Assembly (NCBI GenBank): GCA_905339405.1 | Contig: CAJPGC010000004.1 | Coordinates: forward strand, 1 to 64,000 | DNA from: an uncultured bacterium | GTDB taxonomy: Bacteria; Desulfobacterota; GWC2-55-46 | DNA length: 64,000 bases | Direction: 5' to 3' | In this document: positions 33,078 through 40,448 of the stretch, one piece after another | How positions within the stretch are numbered: the first letter of the stretch is position 1 | Layout: the number at the start of each line of letters is the position of its first letter | The notes under the pieces: generated by a model | What the model was told of the DNA's origin: nothing | The model's input: only the letters and a program-made list of their open reading frames with translations | Database searches by the model: none | Program-made: the position numbers and the translations under genes

Positions 33078-33804
33078 ACTCCATCAAATGCCTCCCTCCG
33101 TCGACGTTTATGACTTCCCCAATGAGGAAGTCGGATTTCAAAAGATAGAGCACCGCGTCGCTGATGTCCTTCGGGTTGCCGTGACGTTTGCGCGGCACGG
33201 TGCTGTCCATCTTTTCCAGATAGTCCATATCCTTGCCGGGCGGCGGCAGTATGAGCCCGGGGTTGACGCCGTTCACGACGACGTCAGGGGCGTACTCTAT
33301 TGCCATCATCTTCGTCAGCTCGGCAAGGAGGTGCTTACTCAGTATATACTCGACGTGGCTCCAGTCGTAGCCCTGCGTCCTTGAGTCTATGAGGTTCACC
33401 ACCCTGCCTTTTTTCATCAGCTTCCGGAGGTCCCTGGTCAGCTCGAAAGGCGCCCACGCGTTGACCCGCAAGTTCGAGAAGAGCCCTTCGAGAGTTATCC
33501 CGTCGAGCCTGCTCATGGGGAAGATCGAAGCGTTGTTGACGAGGATGTCTATGCCGCCGGTTGCAGCAGCGGCCCTCTCAACCAGGCCTTCGTACTCTTT
33601 TTTATCAAAGTCGGCCTTCACAAGCCAGGACTTTACGCCCTTTGCCGCGACTTCGTCTTTAAGCTCTTCGGCCTCTTTTAAAGAGCGCGAGTAGTGGACG
33701 ATGACGTTCACTCCCTCGCCTGCCAGCGCCAGGGATATCTCCCTTCCTATCCTTTTACCGGCCCCGGTTACGAGCGCGGTCCTGCCTTTCAATTCAGATG
33801 CCAT
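33052..33804 (-). CDS. Pteridine reductase-like short-chain dehydrogenase (FolM/PTR1 type)
   Basis: NAD(P)H-dependent reductase of 250 residues with a Rossmann fold. The cofactor loop is TGAGKRIG, matching the TGx3RxG signature that sets FolM and trypanosomatid pteridine reductase apart from other SDRs. NNAS, the SDSRTQ region and catalytic YILSK (Tyr-x3-Lys) are present, and the C terminus has VNGVNPGLI and GEVINVDGG. Its place between a pterin dehydratase and folB supports reduction of dihydropterins or dihydrofolate. The exact substrate is not decided. Confidence 0.85.
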   Translation of the reverse strand: MASELKGRTALVTGAGKRIGREISLALAGEGVNVIVHYSRSLKEAEELKDEVAAKGVKSWLVKADFDKKEYEGLVERAAAATGGIDILVNNASIFPMSRLDGITLEGLFSNLRVNAWAPFELTRDLRKLMKKGRVVNLIDSRTQGYDWSHVEYILSKHLLAELTKMMAIEYAPDVVVNGVNPGLILPPPGKDMDYLEKMDSTVPRKRHGNPKDISDAVLYLLKSDFLIGEVINVDGGRHLMEYDRGPHPD

Positions 33805-33828
33805 CCAGGATTCTCCAGATGCGTATTC

Positions 33829-34155
33829 TCACGGCGCGCCGAGTCCGTCTATCTTCGCCGCCATTATGAAATCGTTTCTCGTAAGGCCGCCTATCTTGTG
33901 GGTCGAGAGTTTGAGGCTCACCTTGTTGTACGACACGCAGATGTCCGGGTGATGGTCTTCGGCGGCGGCAACGCCCGCGACCCTGTTCACGAACTCCATC
34001 GCTTCGCCGAAGCCCTTGAAGCCGAACTCCCTCTCGAGGACGGCCCCTTTCAATGCCCAGCGGCCAACCTCTTTTGAAAGCCCGGCCGCCTCCACTTCGG
34101 AAAGCGGCCTCTGGCCTTTTTCGACCCTCGCGCACTTCTCGTCGGACAGCTTCAT
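33829..34155 (-). CDS. Pterin-4a-carbinolamine dehydratase (PCD/DCoH)
   Basis: Dehydrates 4a-hydroxytetrahydropterins, recycling the cofactor of aromatic amino-acid hydroxylases or taking part in pterin metabolism. The 108-residue protein holds the signature EDHHPDICVSYNKV followed by the second His in LSTHKIGGLTRND. The set of three His and the Asp is complete. No phenylalanine hydroxylase is encoded nearby, so a role in molybdopterin or folate-related pterin recycling is as likely. Confidence 0.92.
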   Translation of the reverse strand: MKLSDEKCARVEKGQRPLSEVEAAGLSKEVGRWALKGAVLEREFGFKGFGEAMEFVNRVAGVAAAEDHHPDICVSYNKVSLKLSTHKIGGLTRNDFIMAAKIDGLGAP

Positions 34156-34177
34156 GGCGATCCTCCTTGCGGCAGGT

Positions 34178-35380
34178 CTAGCGTATCCAGCCCATGAGCC
34201 CTTTTGGAGAAGCGGGCTCCTTTTTCCTTATGAGCTCCCTTGCCTCGTCGACCTTATCCCATACGTTGCAGAGCATGACGCCCTTTACAAGGCCGCCCTT
34301 GAGGTAATAGAGCACGCCTTTTTTGTTCTCTTCCTCCCAGTCAGCGACGACCTCGAGGTTCGAGCTGACTTCGCCGACGGCCTCGTAGCCGAAATCAAAC
34401 AGATCGGAGAAGAAGTACGGCATATGGACGTATTCCTTGCCCGCTCCGGCCATATTCTCCCCGGCAAGCTTCCCCTGGCTGAGGGCGTTGTCCCAATGCT
34501 CGACCCTCATCCTCCTGCCGAGCTCCCTGTAGGGGAAGTACGCCGCATCCCCGGCCGCGTAAATGTCCGGGTCGGAAGTCCTCAAGCGCGTATCGACGTC
34601 TATGCCGTCCCCGAGTATCAACCCGGCCCCCTCTGCCAGCTCGACCGAGGGGGCGACCCCGGCCCCGGCTATGAGCATATCGGATTCGAACAACCTGTGG
34701 TCTGAGGCGGTGACGGTGAAGCGGCCGTTCCTGTATTCTATCGAGGAAGGCGACGTGTTCGCAAAGACCCTCACGCCCCTTTTGATGAAATCGTCCTGCA
34801 CGGCATATCCGAGCGCCTTCGGCAGCACCCTGCTGCAAAGATACGGCGACGGGAAGAGCATCGTCACTGAGACATTGTTGGCCGAGAGGGCCGCGGCCAG
34901 CTCAGAGCCTATGAAGCCGCCTCCGATTATTATCGCGGATGAGCCCTCGGCCGCCTTCTCCCTTAATCGCGAGTAGTCGTCAAGCGACCTGTAGTAGCAG
35001 ACCTCGCTGAGCGATCCGCCCGGTATGGGGAGTTTTTTCGGGGCCGCGCCGGTCGCCAGCAAAAGTTTTCCGTAGCGGGTAACGTTCCCGGCGTCGTCTT
35101 TCAGCTCGGCCGCTTTCGCGTCCAGCGAGACGGCTTTTACTCCGAGCCTCAGCTCGACGCCGTTTTCCTCGTAGAAGCCTGGCGGGTCGATGAATATCTC
35201 CTCGACCTTTTTCTTCCCGAACCACAGCTTCTTTGAAAGGGGCGGCCTGTCGTAGGGCCTGTGTGGCTCGGCGCCGTAAAGCAGTATGGAGCCGTCCTTG
35301 TCATGCTCCCTTATGCCCTTTATGGCCGAAGCCCCGGCAAGGCCCCCGCCGACGATGACGTATTTGTATTCGCCTTTCAC
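34178..35380 (-). CDS. FAD-dependent NAD(P)H oxidoreductase (ferredoxin/rubredoxin reductase-like)
   Basis: A 400-residue flavoprotein with two nucleotide-binding folds: FAD in VIVGGGLAGASAIKG and NAD(P)H in AIIIGGGFIGSELAAAL. It also has LLATGAAP, the FAD-pyrophosphate motif IYAAGDAAYFPY and RVEHWDNALSQG, typical of the AIF/rubredoxin-reductase/ring-hydroxylating ferredoxin-reductase class. No redox-active Cys pair is present. The GTG at 35380 is the likely start because AGGAGG lies 7 bases upstream. It leads the pterin-folate operon, and its electron acceptor is unknown. Confidence 0.88.
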   Translation of the reverse strand: MKGEYKYVIVGGGLAGASAIKGIREHDKDGSILLYGAEPHRPYDRPPLSKKLWFGKKKVEEIFIDPPGFYEENGVELRLGVKAVSLDAKAAELKDDAGNVTRYGKLLLATGAAPKKLPIPGGSLSEVCYYRSLDDYSRLREKAAEGSSAIIIGGGFIGSELAAALSANNVSVTMLFPSPYLCSRVLPKALGYAVQDDFIKRGVRVFANTSPSSIEYRNGRFTVTASDHRLFESDMLIAGAGVAPSVELAEGAGLILGDGIDVDTRLRTSDPDIYAAGDAAYFPYRELGRRMRVEHWDNALSQGKLAGENMAGAGKEYVHMPYFFSDLFDFGYEAVGEVSSNLEVVADWEEENKKGVLYYLKGGLVKGVMLCNVWDKVDEARELIRKKEPASPKGLMGWIR

Positions 35381-35444
35381 GTTCACGCCTCCTGCCCTGA
35401 AATGACCCGGCCCCACTGTAACCGTTAAATTCTAACACATAATG

Positions 35445-35466
35445 GAAAAAGCCGCTTTCAGGCGGC
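35445..35466 (-). terminator. Terminator after the second Rrf2 gene
   Basis: On the minus strand GCCGC and GCGGC pair around CTGAAA and are followed by TTTTT. An overlapping alternative stem TTCAGGC/GCCTGAA (35457-35477) is also possible. Confidence 0.6.
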
Positions 35467-35527
35467 AGAAGCCTGAATGGACAATCGAGGGTTTGATTGG
35501 TAAAAATGAGGTTGACGTCGGCTGGTT

Positions 35528-35995
35528 TCAAACCGAGGCTGGTGATTTTCTCGCGGATTTCTTCTTCGGCTTTTTCTTGAGGAGCGATTCGCCGTCGATG
35601 ACGAGCTGCGCCATCGTCTTTCCGTCGAGGACCTCGAAAAGGCGCTTTTGCGCTTCTTTCCAGACCTGATGTACGGGGCAGAACTCGTCCCTGTGGCACT
35701 CGCCTTTTTTTATGAGGCAGACGTTGAGGAAGATGGGGCCCTCTACGGCCTCTATGGCCTCCCTGAGGGTTATCTCCTCCGGCTTCCTCGCAAGATAAAA
35801 GCCGCCCCTGGCCCCGCGCCTTGACTTCACAAGCCCGGCCCGCACCAGGTGCTGCATTATCTTGGAAAGGTAGCTCTTCGGCACCTCCTGGGCTTCTGAT
35901 ATCTCGCTTATGAGGGAGAGGGCCCCCTCTGCGCGCCCGGCCAGGAAGAGCACTGCGCGGACAGCGTATTCGCCGTCCCTCGTTATCTGAAGCAT
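35528..35995 (-). CDS. Rrf2-family transcriptional regulator
   Basis: A 155-residue IscR-like protein. Its helix-turn-helix is in SEAQEVPKSYLSKIMQHLVRAGLV, with wing SRRGARGGFYLARKP. Three Cys at Cys-x6-Cys-x5-Cys (CLIKKGECHRDEFC) are spaced as for an Fe-S cluster, identical to the spacing in the regulator at 13728-14150. The C terminus is lysine-rich. A palindrome overlaps its own -10 box, so it probably represses itself. The pterin-folate operon follows 147 bases downstream, beyond a terminator, and need not be its target. Confidence 0.93.
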   Translation of the reverse strand: MLQITRDGEYAVRAVLFLAGRAEGALSLISEISEAQEVPKSYLSKIMQHLVRAGLVKSRRGARGGFYLARKPEEITLREAIEAVEGPIFLNVCLIKKGECHRDEFCPVHQVWKEAQKRLFEVLDGKTMAQLVIDGESLLKKKPKKKSARKSPASV

Positions 35996-36018
35996 AATAC
36001 TACCTCAAAGAAGACATT

Positions 36019-36054
36019 TAGGATGATTTTAGTCCTATTTAGCGGCCGGGTCAA
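36019..36054 (-). promoter_or_regulatory. Promoter and Rrf2-type operator
   Basis: On the minus strand TTGACC (36054-36049) and TAAAAT (36031-36026) are 17 bases apart. The palindrome TAGGA-N9-TCCTA (36019-36037) covers the -10 box, the classic position for repression by an Rrf2 protein. The gene starts 24 bases further on. Confidence 0.8.
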
Positions 36055-36097
36055 GGGAAAAAGGACGGGACGACATCACATTATTTGTCTTGTCTTT

Positions 36098-36291
36098 ACA
36101 CATACACAGTAACAGGGCGGAGCGCGCCTAAGGGAGGCTGTGGCGAACCGGGCCGAGGCTGCGGGAGCGCAGCGACCTCAGGGGCCCGGTTCGCGGGTGG
36201 GGGAGGAGGAAAGCGCGTAGAGCCCTGTTACAGAGAGCGGCGGCAGCCGCGTTACATGGATTTCTGGCAAATAAACACTTTGCGCGGCAGC
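36098..36291 (-). repeat. 194-bp structured intergenic element (copy A)
   Basis: Intergenic element with terminal-type inverted repeats GTAACAGGGC (36109-36118) and GCCCTGTTAC (36222-36231). Inside is a perfect 12-bp stem GCGAACCGGGCC (36143-36154) with GGCCCGGTTCGC (36183-36194), and within that a GCTGCG/CGCAGC hairpin. A separate GCGGC-GGCA-GCCGC hairpin follows at about 36237-36250. Copy B (59929-60122) has the same length and nearly identical outer parts. Both lie just beyond a terminator of a minus-strand gene. Frames inside do not show coding constraint. It could be a mobile miniature element or a structured RNA. Confidence 0.8.
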
Positions 36292-36332
36292 GCGCAAAAA
36301 GCATCCGCACAAGAGGCCTGCATGATAGCTCA

Positions 36333-36366
36333 ATAAAAAAAGCCCCGCCGTCTCCGGCGGGGCCTT
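36333..36366 (-). terminator. Terminator after the Cys-less TRASH relative
   Basis: GCCCCGCCG (36342-36350) and CGGCGGGGC (36355-36363) form a 9-bp stem. On the minus strand it is followed by seven T. It lies 27 bases after the stop. Confidence 0.92.
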
Positions 36367-36392
36367 TAACGAAACTTTTTACTCTTGAGCTT

Positions 36393-36917
36393 CTACCTGG
36401 GAGCCGAGTAGCCGTATACTGTCTCGGGGGTGGCCATCCCTATGAATTCCCTGTACGACCCTTCGGACTCGAAGTAGAAAACCCTGCCGGAAGCGTCGGC
36501 ATAGGTCAGGGCCGAAGCCTTGTCTATCTTCTTGTTCGTGTAGGGGTCAACGGCTACCCTGGCGGCGGCGTTCTTCTGAAGGGTTGCGGCGTAACCGTCA
36601 CCCGCGGCGAAGTAGTCCCTGCCGTCGATGGAAACGGATGCCTGCTTCGAGCCGGCAAACCTGTTTGTCGCCATGTTGACCTCTTCCGAGCTTACCTTCT
36701 TGAGCCACTGGGCGGCAGGGCCTGTGACCCTCACGCTCTCGGGCGAGTTCTTCGCCTGAAGGGCTTCGAGACGGAGGCTCGCGGCGTAGCTCTCCTTTAC
36801 GGACTGGAGCTTGGCGACGGCTTCCTTGTTCTCACCTGCGTTAGCGCCGGAGGCAAATATGACAGCCGAGGCGGTCATGGCCACAGCGATGAGCAGCTTA
36901 CCAAAATTCTTTTTCAT
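36393..36917 (-). CDS. Exported protein related to the TRASH-like protein but without its cysteines
   Basis: A 174-residue precursor with a signal peptide (KKNFGKLLIAVAMTASAVIFASGANA). The mature part has a helical first half and a C-terminal half that lines up with the protein at 31492-31875: IDGRDYFAAGDGYAATLQ against YEGKTYYGCCEGCVEKI, and VDPYTNKKIDKASAL...VFYFES against SDPVSGKEVDKAKAV...ALYFES. The metal-binding Cys are replaced by Ala, Gly and Tyr. It is monocistronic, with a good promoter and terminator. Its function is unknown, and a structural or interaction role for the degenerate domain is inference. Confidence 0.75.
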   Translation of the reverse strand: MKKNFGKLLIAVAMTASAVIFASGANAGENKEAVAKLQSVKESYAASLRLEALQAKNSPESVRVTGPAAQWLKKVSSEEVNMATNRFAGSKQASVSIDGRDYFAAGDGYAATLQKNAAARVAVDPYTNKKIDKASALTYADASGRVFYFESEGSYREFIGMATPETVYGYSAPR

Positions 36918-36953
36918 AGTTCCTTCCTCCCGCTAATATTGATGCTGATTTTA

Positions 36954-36992
36954 ATAATACGTTTATTATATGAATTTCTTCCCCAAAGGCAA
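36954..36992 (-). promoter_or_regulatory. Promoter of the Cys-less exported protein, with inverted repeat
   Basis: On the minus strand TTGCCT (36992-36987) and TATAAT (36970-36965) are 16 bases apart. ATAATA-N4-TATTAT (36954-36969) overlaps the -10 box and start site and may be an operator, although AT-rich repeats of this size can arise by chance. Confidence 0.6.
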
Positions 36993-37008
36993 GTACCTAA
37001 GTCACACG

Positions 37009-37572
37009 TCAGTTTTCCCGGAGGTGCCTGTCGACATATTGCGCAAGGATTTCCTGCATTTGCGCCGGAGGGGGGACCTTGAAATAAAAATTTATGACCG
37101 CGTGTGCGACCTCGTGGGCGAAGACGCCGTCGGTGGCGTCCTGAAGGCCCATGTGGATCGTCCTGGACTTGTGGGAATAAAAAGCTACCGGCGGGTCGGC
37201 TATAGCCCCGAGCGCCTTGTAGGCGTCCTTGAGCCCTTTTTCGGTCGGGTGCAGCACGATAGTGAACTTCATCGGTTCGGGGTGCATATCGAGAAGCGCC
37301 TTGACCCTGAAGACTATCCTGTCGACGCTCTCCTTTACATGGTTCCTGAGGTTCGGGTTGTTCCTGCTCACGAACGCGCCGGGCCCGCCGAGTTTTCTGC
37401 CGAACTCGAAGAGGTCCGCCTCGTCGTCGAACAGAACGACGGCGTAGCGGGTCTCAAGCCCTTCTTCCTGGGCGCTGACCGGCAGGATATAGACAAACAG
37501 AATGGAAATGAACGCTATGAACGGGGCCAGGACAAGGCCCGGCAATGGGGGGCTTGAAAGCCTTCGGCGCAT
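37009..37572 (-). CDS. Small exported HExxH protein, putative metallopeptidase
   Basis: Not a named family that I can assign. The 187-residue precursor has a signal or anchor segment (LVLAPFIAFISILFVYILPVSA). Near the C terminus is DGVFAHEVAHAVINFYFKVPPPAQMQEILAQYVD split by a loop: the HEVAH motif with a Glu about 20 residues downstream fits a minimal gluzincin zinc site. The rest has no recognised domain. The ATG is 2 bases after the stop of the HAMP gene (TGATAATG), so it is the last gene of the envelope run. Peptidase activity is inferred only from the motif. Confidence 0.65.
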   Translation of the reverse strand: MRRRLSSPPLPGLVLAPFIAFISILFVYILPVSAQEEGLETRYAVVLFDDEADLFEFGRKLGGPGAFVSRNNPNLRNHVKESVDRIVFRVKALLDMHPEPMKFTIVLHPTEKGLKDAYKALGAIADPPVAFYSHKSRTIHMGLQDATDGVFAHEVAHAVINFYFKVPPPAQMQEILAQYVDRHLREN

Positions 37573-37574
37573 TA

Positions 37575-38183
37575 TCAGCCCTTGTGGGCGCCGGAAGTCC
37601 TGAAATACCCGGCTGAGCGCTTGAGCTGTTCGAGTTTTTCCGAAGCCTTCCTGAGCTTTTCATCGAGGGTGCTCAAAGACCCGCTCTTGAGGCACTCCCT
37701 CGCCTCTTCGAGGGCCGCTTCGAGCTCGCTGGCCTCGCTCTTTATCCCGGAAACCGCCCCGTCGAGCTTCTCGCTCAGGCTGTTTATCCTTCCGGCGAGC
37801 TCCTCGAGCTGGTCGTTGGCCCTCAAATTGAACCTGCTGGTGAGGTCCCCGGAGGCCATCTCGTCTATCGACTTCTCGAACCTGTAGAGCGGGCCGGCTA
37901 TCTTGTGCGAATAGGCGACCATTATTATAAAACCCGCGACGGCCGTCACGCCGATGAGGGCGAGGTTAGCGAGCAATACCGTCGGCAGGAAGTAATCTCC
38001 GGTGCTGGCGATTACGAGCTCGGCACCCGAGTAGCCCGTGATGACGGTGCCCCTCGAAAGATAGAGGAACATGGCGATGGCCAGCACCGACTCCAGCGCA
38101 ATAAGGATGAGGAACTTCAGCGAAAAATCGGTCTGGAACTCTTTTTTTATGTAGAGCTTTTTCCTCTTGGGCCTCTGGGCCAT
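37575..38183 (-). CDS. Two-TM HAMP-domain protein with coiled coil
   Basis: A 202-residue membrane protein. A basic N terminus (AQRPKRKKLYIKKEF) leads to TM1 (about 24-44), a short periplasmic loop with no room for a sensor domain, and TM2 (about 70-92). A HAMP linker (HKIAGPLYRFEKSIDEMASGDL) and a long C-terminal coiled coil follow. There is no kinase, cyclase or receptor tip, so it could be a scaffold or a truncated sensor. The start lies 2 bases after the stop of the SurA-like gene. The function is unknown. Confidence 0.7.
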   Translation of the reverse strand: MAQRPKRKKLYIKKEFQTDFSLKFLILIALESVLAIAMFLYLSRGTVITGYSGAELVIASTGDYFLPTVLLANLALIGVTAVAGFIIMVAYSHKIAGPLYRFEKSIDEMASGDLTSRFNLRANDQLEELAGRINSLSEKLDGAVSGIKSEASELEAALEEARECLKSGSLSTLDEKLRKASEKLEQLKRSAGYFRTSGAHKG

Positions 38184-38185
38184 GC

Positions 38186-38974
38186 TTACTTCAACCTTTC
38201 GACGGCGTCCTCGTTTATCTTTATGGAAGCGGCCTTTTTCCTGCCCTCGAGCCATTCCTCGAGGGCCTTTTCCTTTTTCTCCTCGAGGAGGCTCGCCTTC
38301 AGGGCATCATAGACCTCCTCTAGCGGAGCTACGCCTGAGGGCTCTTTTTTTACGACCTCATACGCGAAAAAATCGTCGCCCGAACCCGCGACCGCCTTCG
38401 CGCCTTCTTCCATTGAAAAGGCCGCGAGCAGCGGGTCGGAATGATTGAGGTCCTCCACGAAAAGCGGGCCCAGCAGCTCGCCTTCCGCTGAAACCGCCGG
38501 GAGGGCGGCTTCGGCCCTTTTCGCGTCGTCGGCCTCTATCACCCTGAGGGTTATCCTGCTGCTCATCATCGAATAGCGGCTTTTGACCTCTTCGTCGGTC
38601 ACGAGAAGCTTTTCGGCCCACTCCCTGTTCTTCGAATCGATGAGCTCCCTTATGAGCGTCTGCTCCCAGAAGGATTTTATCGACTCGAGGAAGCGTTCGT
38701 CCTCGGAGAGGCCTTTTTTCACGGCCTCGTCTATGAGGAGCTTCCTGTCGACCATCGTATGGAGTATCTCTTGGAGACGCTCCTCAGTGAGCTTCTTGCC
38801 GGGGTACCTGCTGGAGGCCGTCCGCACCTCATTCATGAAGTCCTTCATGTAAATGGGCGAGCCGTTTACAGAGGCGACCTCTTCGCCTTTGTCCTCTTTG
38901 GGGCCGGAGCATGAGAAAAGGAAGACGGCCATGACCGGGACTAAAAGATATCTGCTTTTGAAAGGGGTTTTCAT
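38186..38974 (-). CDS. SurA_N-like lipoprotein (possible periplasmic chaperone)
   Basis: A 262-residue precursor with a lipobox (VFLFSC, Cys about 19). A SurA/PrsA-type N-terminal domain follows: VASVNGSPIYMKDFMNEV, then a helical bundle with LQEILHTMVDRKLLIDEAVKKGL. The middle region has parvulin-like beta-strand fragments (ITLRVIEADDAKRAEAAL) but lacks a complete parvulin core, so peptidyl-prolyl isomerase activity is doubtful. The start at 38974 opens the signal peptide. It would help fold outer-membrane or exported proteins. It lies in a run with the TMTC-like protein upstream and the HAMP protein downstream. Confidence 0.72.
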   Translation of the reverse strand: MKTPFKSRYLLVPVMAVFLFSCSGPKEDKGEEVASVNGSPIYMKDFMNEVRTASSRYPGKKLTEERLQEILHTMVDRKLLIDEAVKKGLSEDERFLESIKSFWEQTLIRELIDSKNREWAEKLLVTDEEVKSRYSMMSSRITLRVIEADDAKRAEAALPAVSAEGELLGPLFVEDLNHSDPLLAAFSMEEGAKAVAGSGDDFFAYEVVKKEPSGVAPLEEVYDALKASLLEEKKEKALEEWLEGRKKAASIKINEDAVERLK

Positions 38975-39014
38975 CGGGGTTATTATATTTGATTGGGGGC
39001 CGTTGGGCAAGTGC

Positions 39015-40394
39015 CTAAGGCTTTCGCGGCGGCGCAAGACGCTTTTTGACCCTTACCATCTCGAGGTTGCTTAAGGCTTCAGGGCTCTGATATATGGCGA
39101 TGGCCGCGAGGTACTCCCTTTCCGCCTCCTCGAACCTGCCTCTCATCTCGTACGCGTAGCCGAGGTTCAGGTGGGCCTTGTCCACCCCCGGGGACTTCTT
39201 TACGGTGTCCTCCCATAATGTCACTTCGTTTTCCCAGACGTCCATCCTTACGAAGGCCGAAGCGCCCAGCGCAATTACCACAGCTGCCGCTACGGCTCCG
39301 GCCGCCTTCACACCGAAGCGCGCCCCGGCCGCCGAGAGCAGCAGGCCGAAGAGGACGAAAAAGCCTATGGCAGGCATATACATGTACCTGTCGGCGTAGT
39401 AGACCGGCAAAGGGATTATGTTGGAGACCGGCAGGAGCCATACCCAGAACCAGAGAAACCAGAAGCGGACCTGCGCCGCGCCCTTCCAGAGCACAACGGC
39501 GAAGACGCCAGCCCAGGAAAGTAAAGCCGCCAGGACGGCAGGCTCCAGGAACGAGGAACGGAGCGTTACGCCGTAAAAGCCGCTCAGCCCCGTCGGCCAG
39601 AATATGAGCCTCACGTACTCCCAGAAGACCGGCAGCATGGTCGGGTAGACGATATTAAAGAGCACGTCAGGGGAAAGTGTATCCGTTTCTATCGCGCTCG
39701 CTTCGGCGTGCGCCCTGAACGCGGCTATCGCGAAGACGGCCGCGAGGGCGAAAAAGGGCGTCAGCCATTTGACCGCGCGGACATCTTTCCTAATGAACAG
39801 GTCATACGCAGCCAGGGAGAGCGGCAATACGACGGTAAGCGGCTTGGAAAGAAGCGCCAGAGCGAAAAAGACGAGGCTCAGAAAATAATAGCCGGCTCTT
39901 CCCTTTTCCCTGAATGATATGTAGACAAGGATGGAGGCGAACGAGAAAAACGCGGTAAGGAGTGTCTTTCTCTCCGAGACCCACGCGCCGTTCTCGACGT
40001 TCAACGGGTGGAAGGCGAACAGGGCGGCCGCCGCGAATGAGGCGAAGCCGTCCTTCGTGAGCCTCCTGACGAGGATGAACACTAGGGCCGCGTTCGCGGA
40101 ATGGAGCAGTGTATTTGTAAGGTGAAACCCCTTCGGTGACAATCCCCAGACGGAGAAGTCGACCGCGTAGCTCAACAGGTGAAGCGGCGCGTAGTTCGAA
40201 AAATAAGCCGTCGTGAAAATAAGCCTCAGGTTCTCCGCAGTCATGCCGTGGACCCTGGTGTTGTCCAGCACGTACTCGGCGTCGTCCCAGGAAGGGAGGA
40301 ACTCAAACCCGGCTGTCTTGAGGTAAAGAAGGAATGTGGCTGCAAAAAGGATGAGGCATGAGGCAGCTCGTTTTTCGTCAAAAAAGCTCTTCAT
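39015..40394 (-). CDS. TMTC-like multi-pass membrane protein with C-terminal TPR
   Basis: A 459-residue protein with about ten transmembrane helices in the pattern of GT-C glycosyltransferases and TMTC proteins. It has a first-loop WDDAEYVLDN motif with the acidic pair expected at a GT-C active site, FHLTNTLLHSANAALVF, FHPLNVENGAWVSERKT, and YYADRYMYMPAIGF. A short TPR unit (KAHLNLGYAYEMRGRFEEAEREY) closes it. Bacterial members probably transfer sugars from a lipid carrier to exported proteins. The substrate is not known. The ATG at 40394 was chosen over an upstream start at 40448 that adds a polar leader. Confidence 0.78.
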   Translation of the reverse strand: MKSFFDEKRAASCLILFAATFLLYLKTAGFEFLPSWDDAEYVLDNTRVHGMTAENLRLIFTTAYFSNYAPLHLLSYAVDFSVWGLSPKGFHLTNTLLHSANAALVFILVRRLTKDGFASFAAAALFAFHPLNVENGAWVSERKTLLTAFFSFASILVYISFREKGRAGYYFLSLVFFALALLSKPLTVVLPLSLAAYDLFIRKDVRAVKWLTPFFALAAVFAIAAFRAHAEASAIETDTLSPDVLFNIVYPTMLPVFWEYVRLIFWPTGLSGFYGVTLRSSFLEPAVLAALLSWAGVFAVVLWKGAAQVRFWFLWFWVWLLPVSNIIPLPVYYADRYMYMPAIGFFVLFGLLLSAAGARFGVKAAGAVAAAVVIALGASAFVRMDVWENEVTLWEDTVKKSPGVDKAHLNLGYAYEMRGRFEEAEREYLAAIAIYQSPEALSNLEMVRVKKRLAPPRKP

Positions 40395-40448
40395 CCGGAA
40401 TTCGGCCCTTTCAGGGCCATTATCATGGATTTCAGAGGGTAAAGTCAA

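Noticed and set aside
36128-36310. Related open frames inside copies A and B of the 194-bp element (also 59915-60142)
   Set aside because: The translations look alike, but between copies the changes are as often amino-acid-changing as silent (Ala/Ser, Leu/Phe, Gly/Ser), so the similarity follows from DNA, not protein, conservation.
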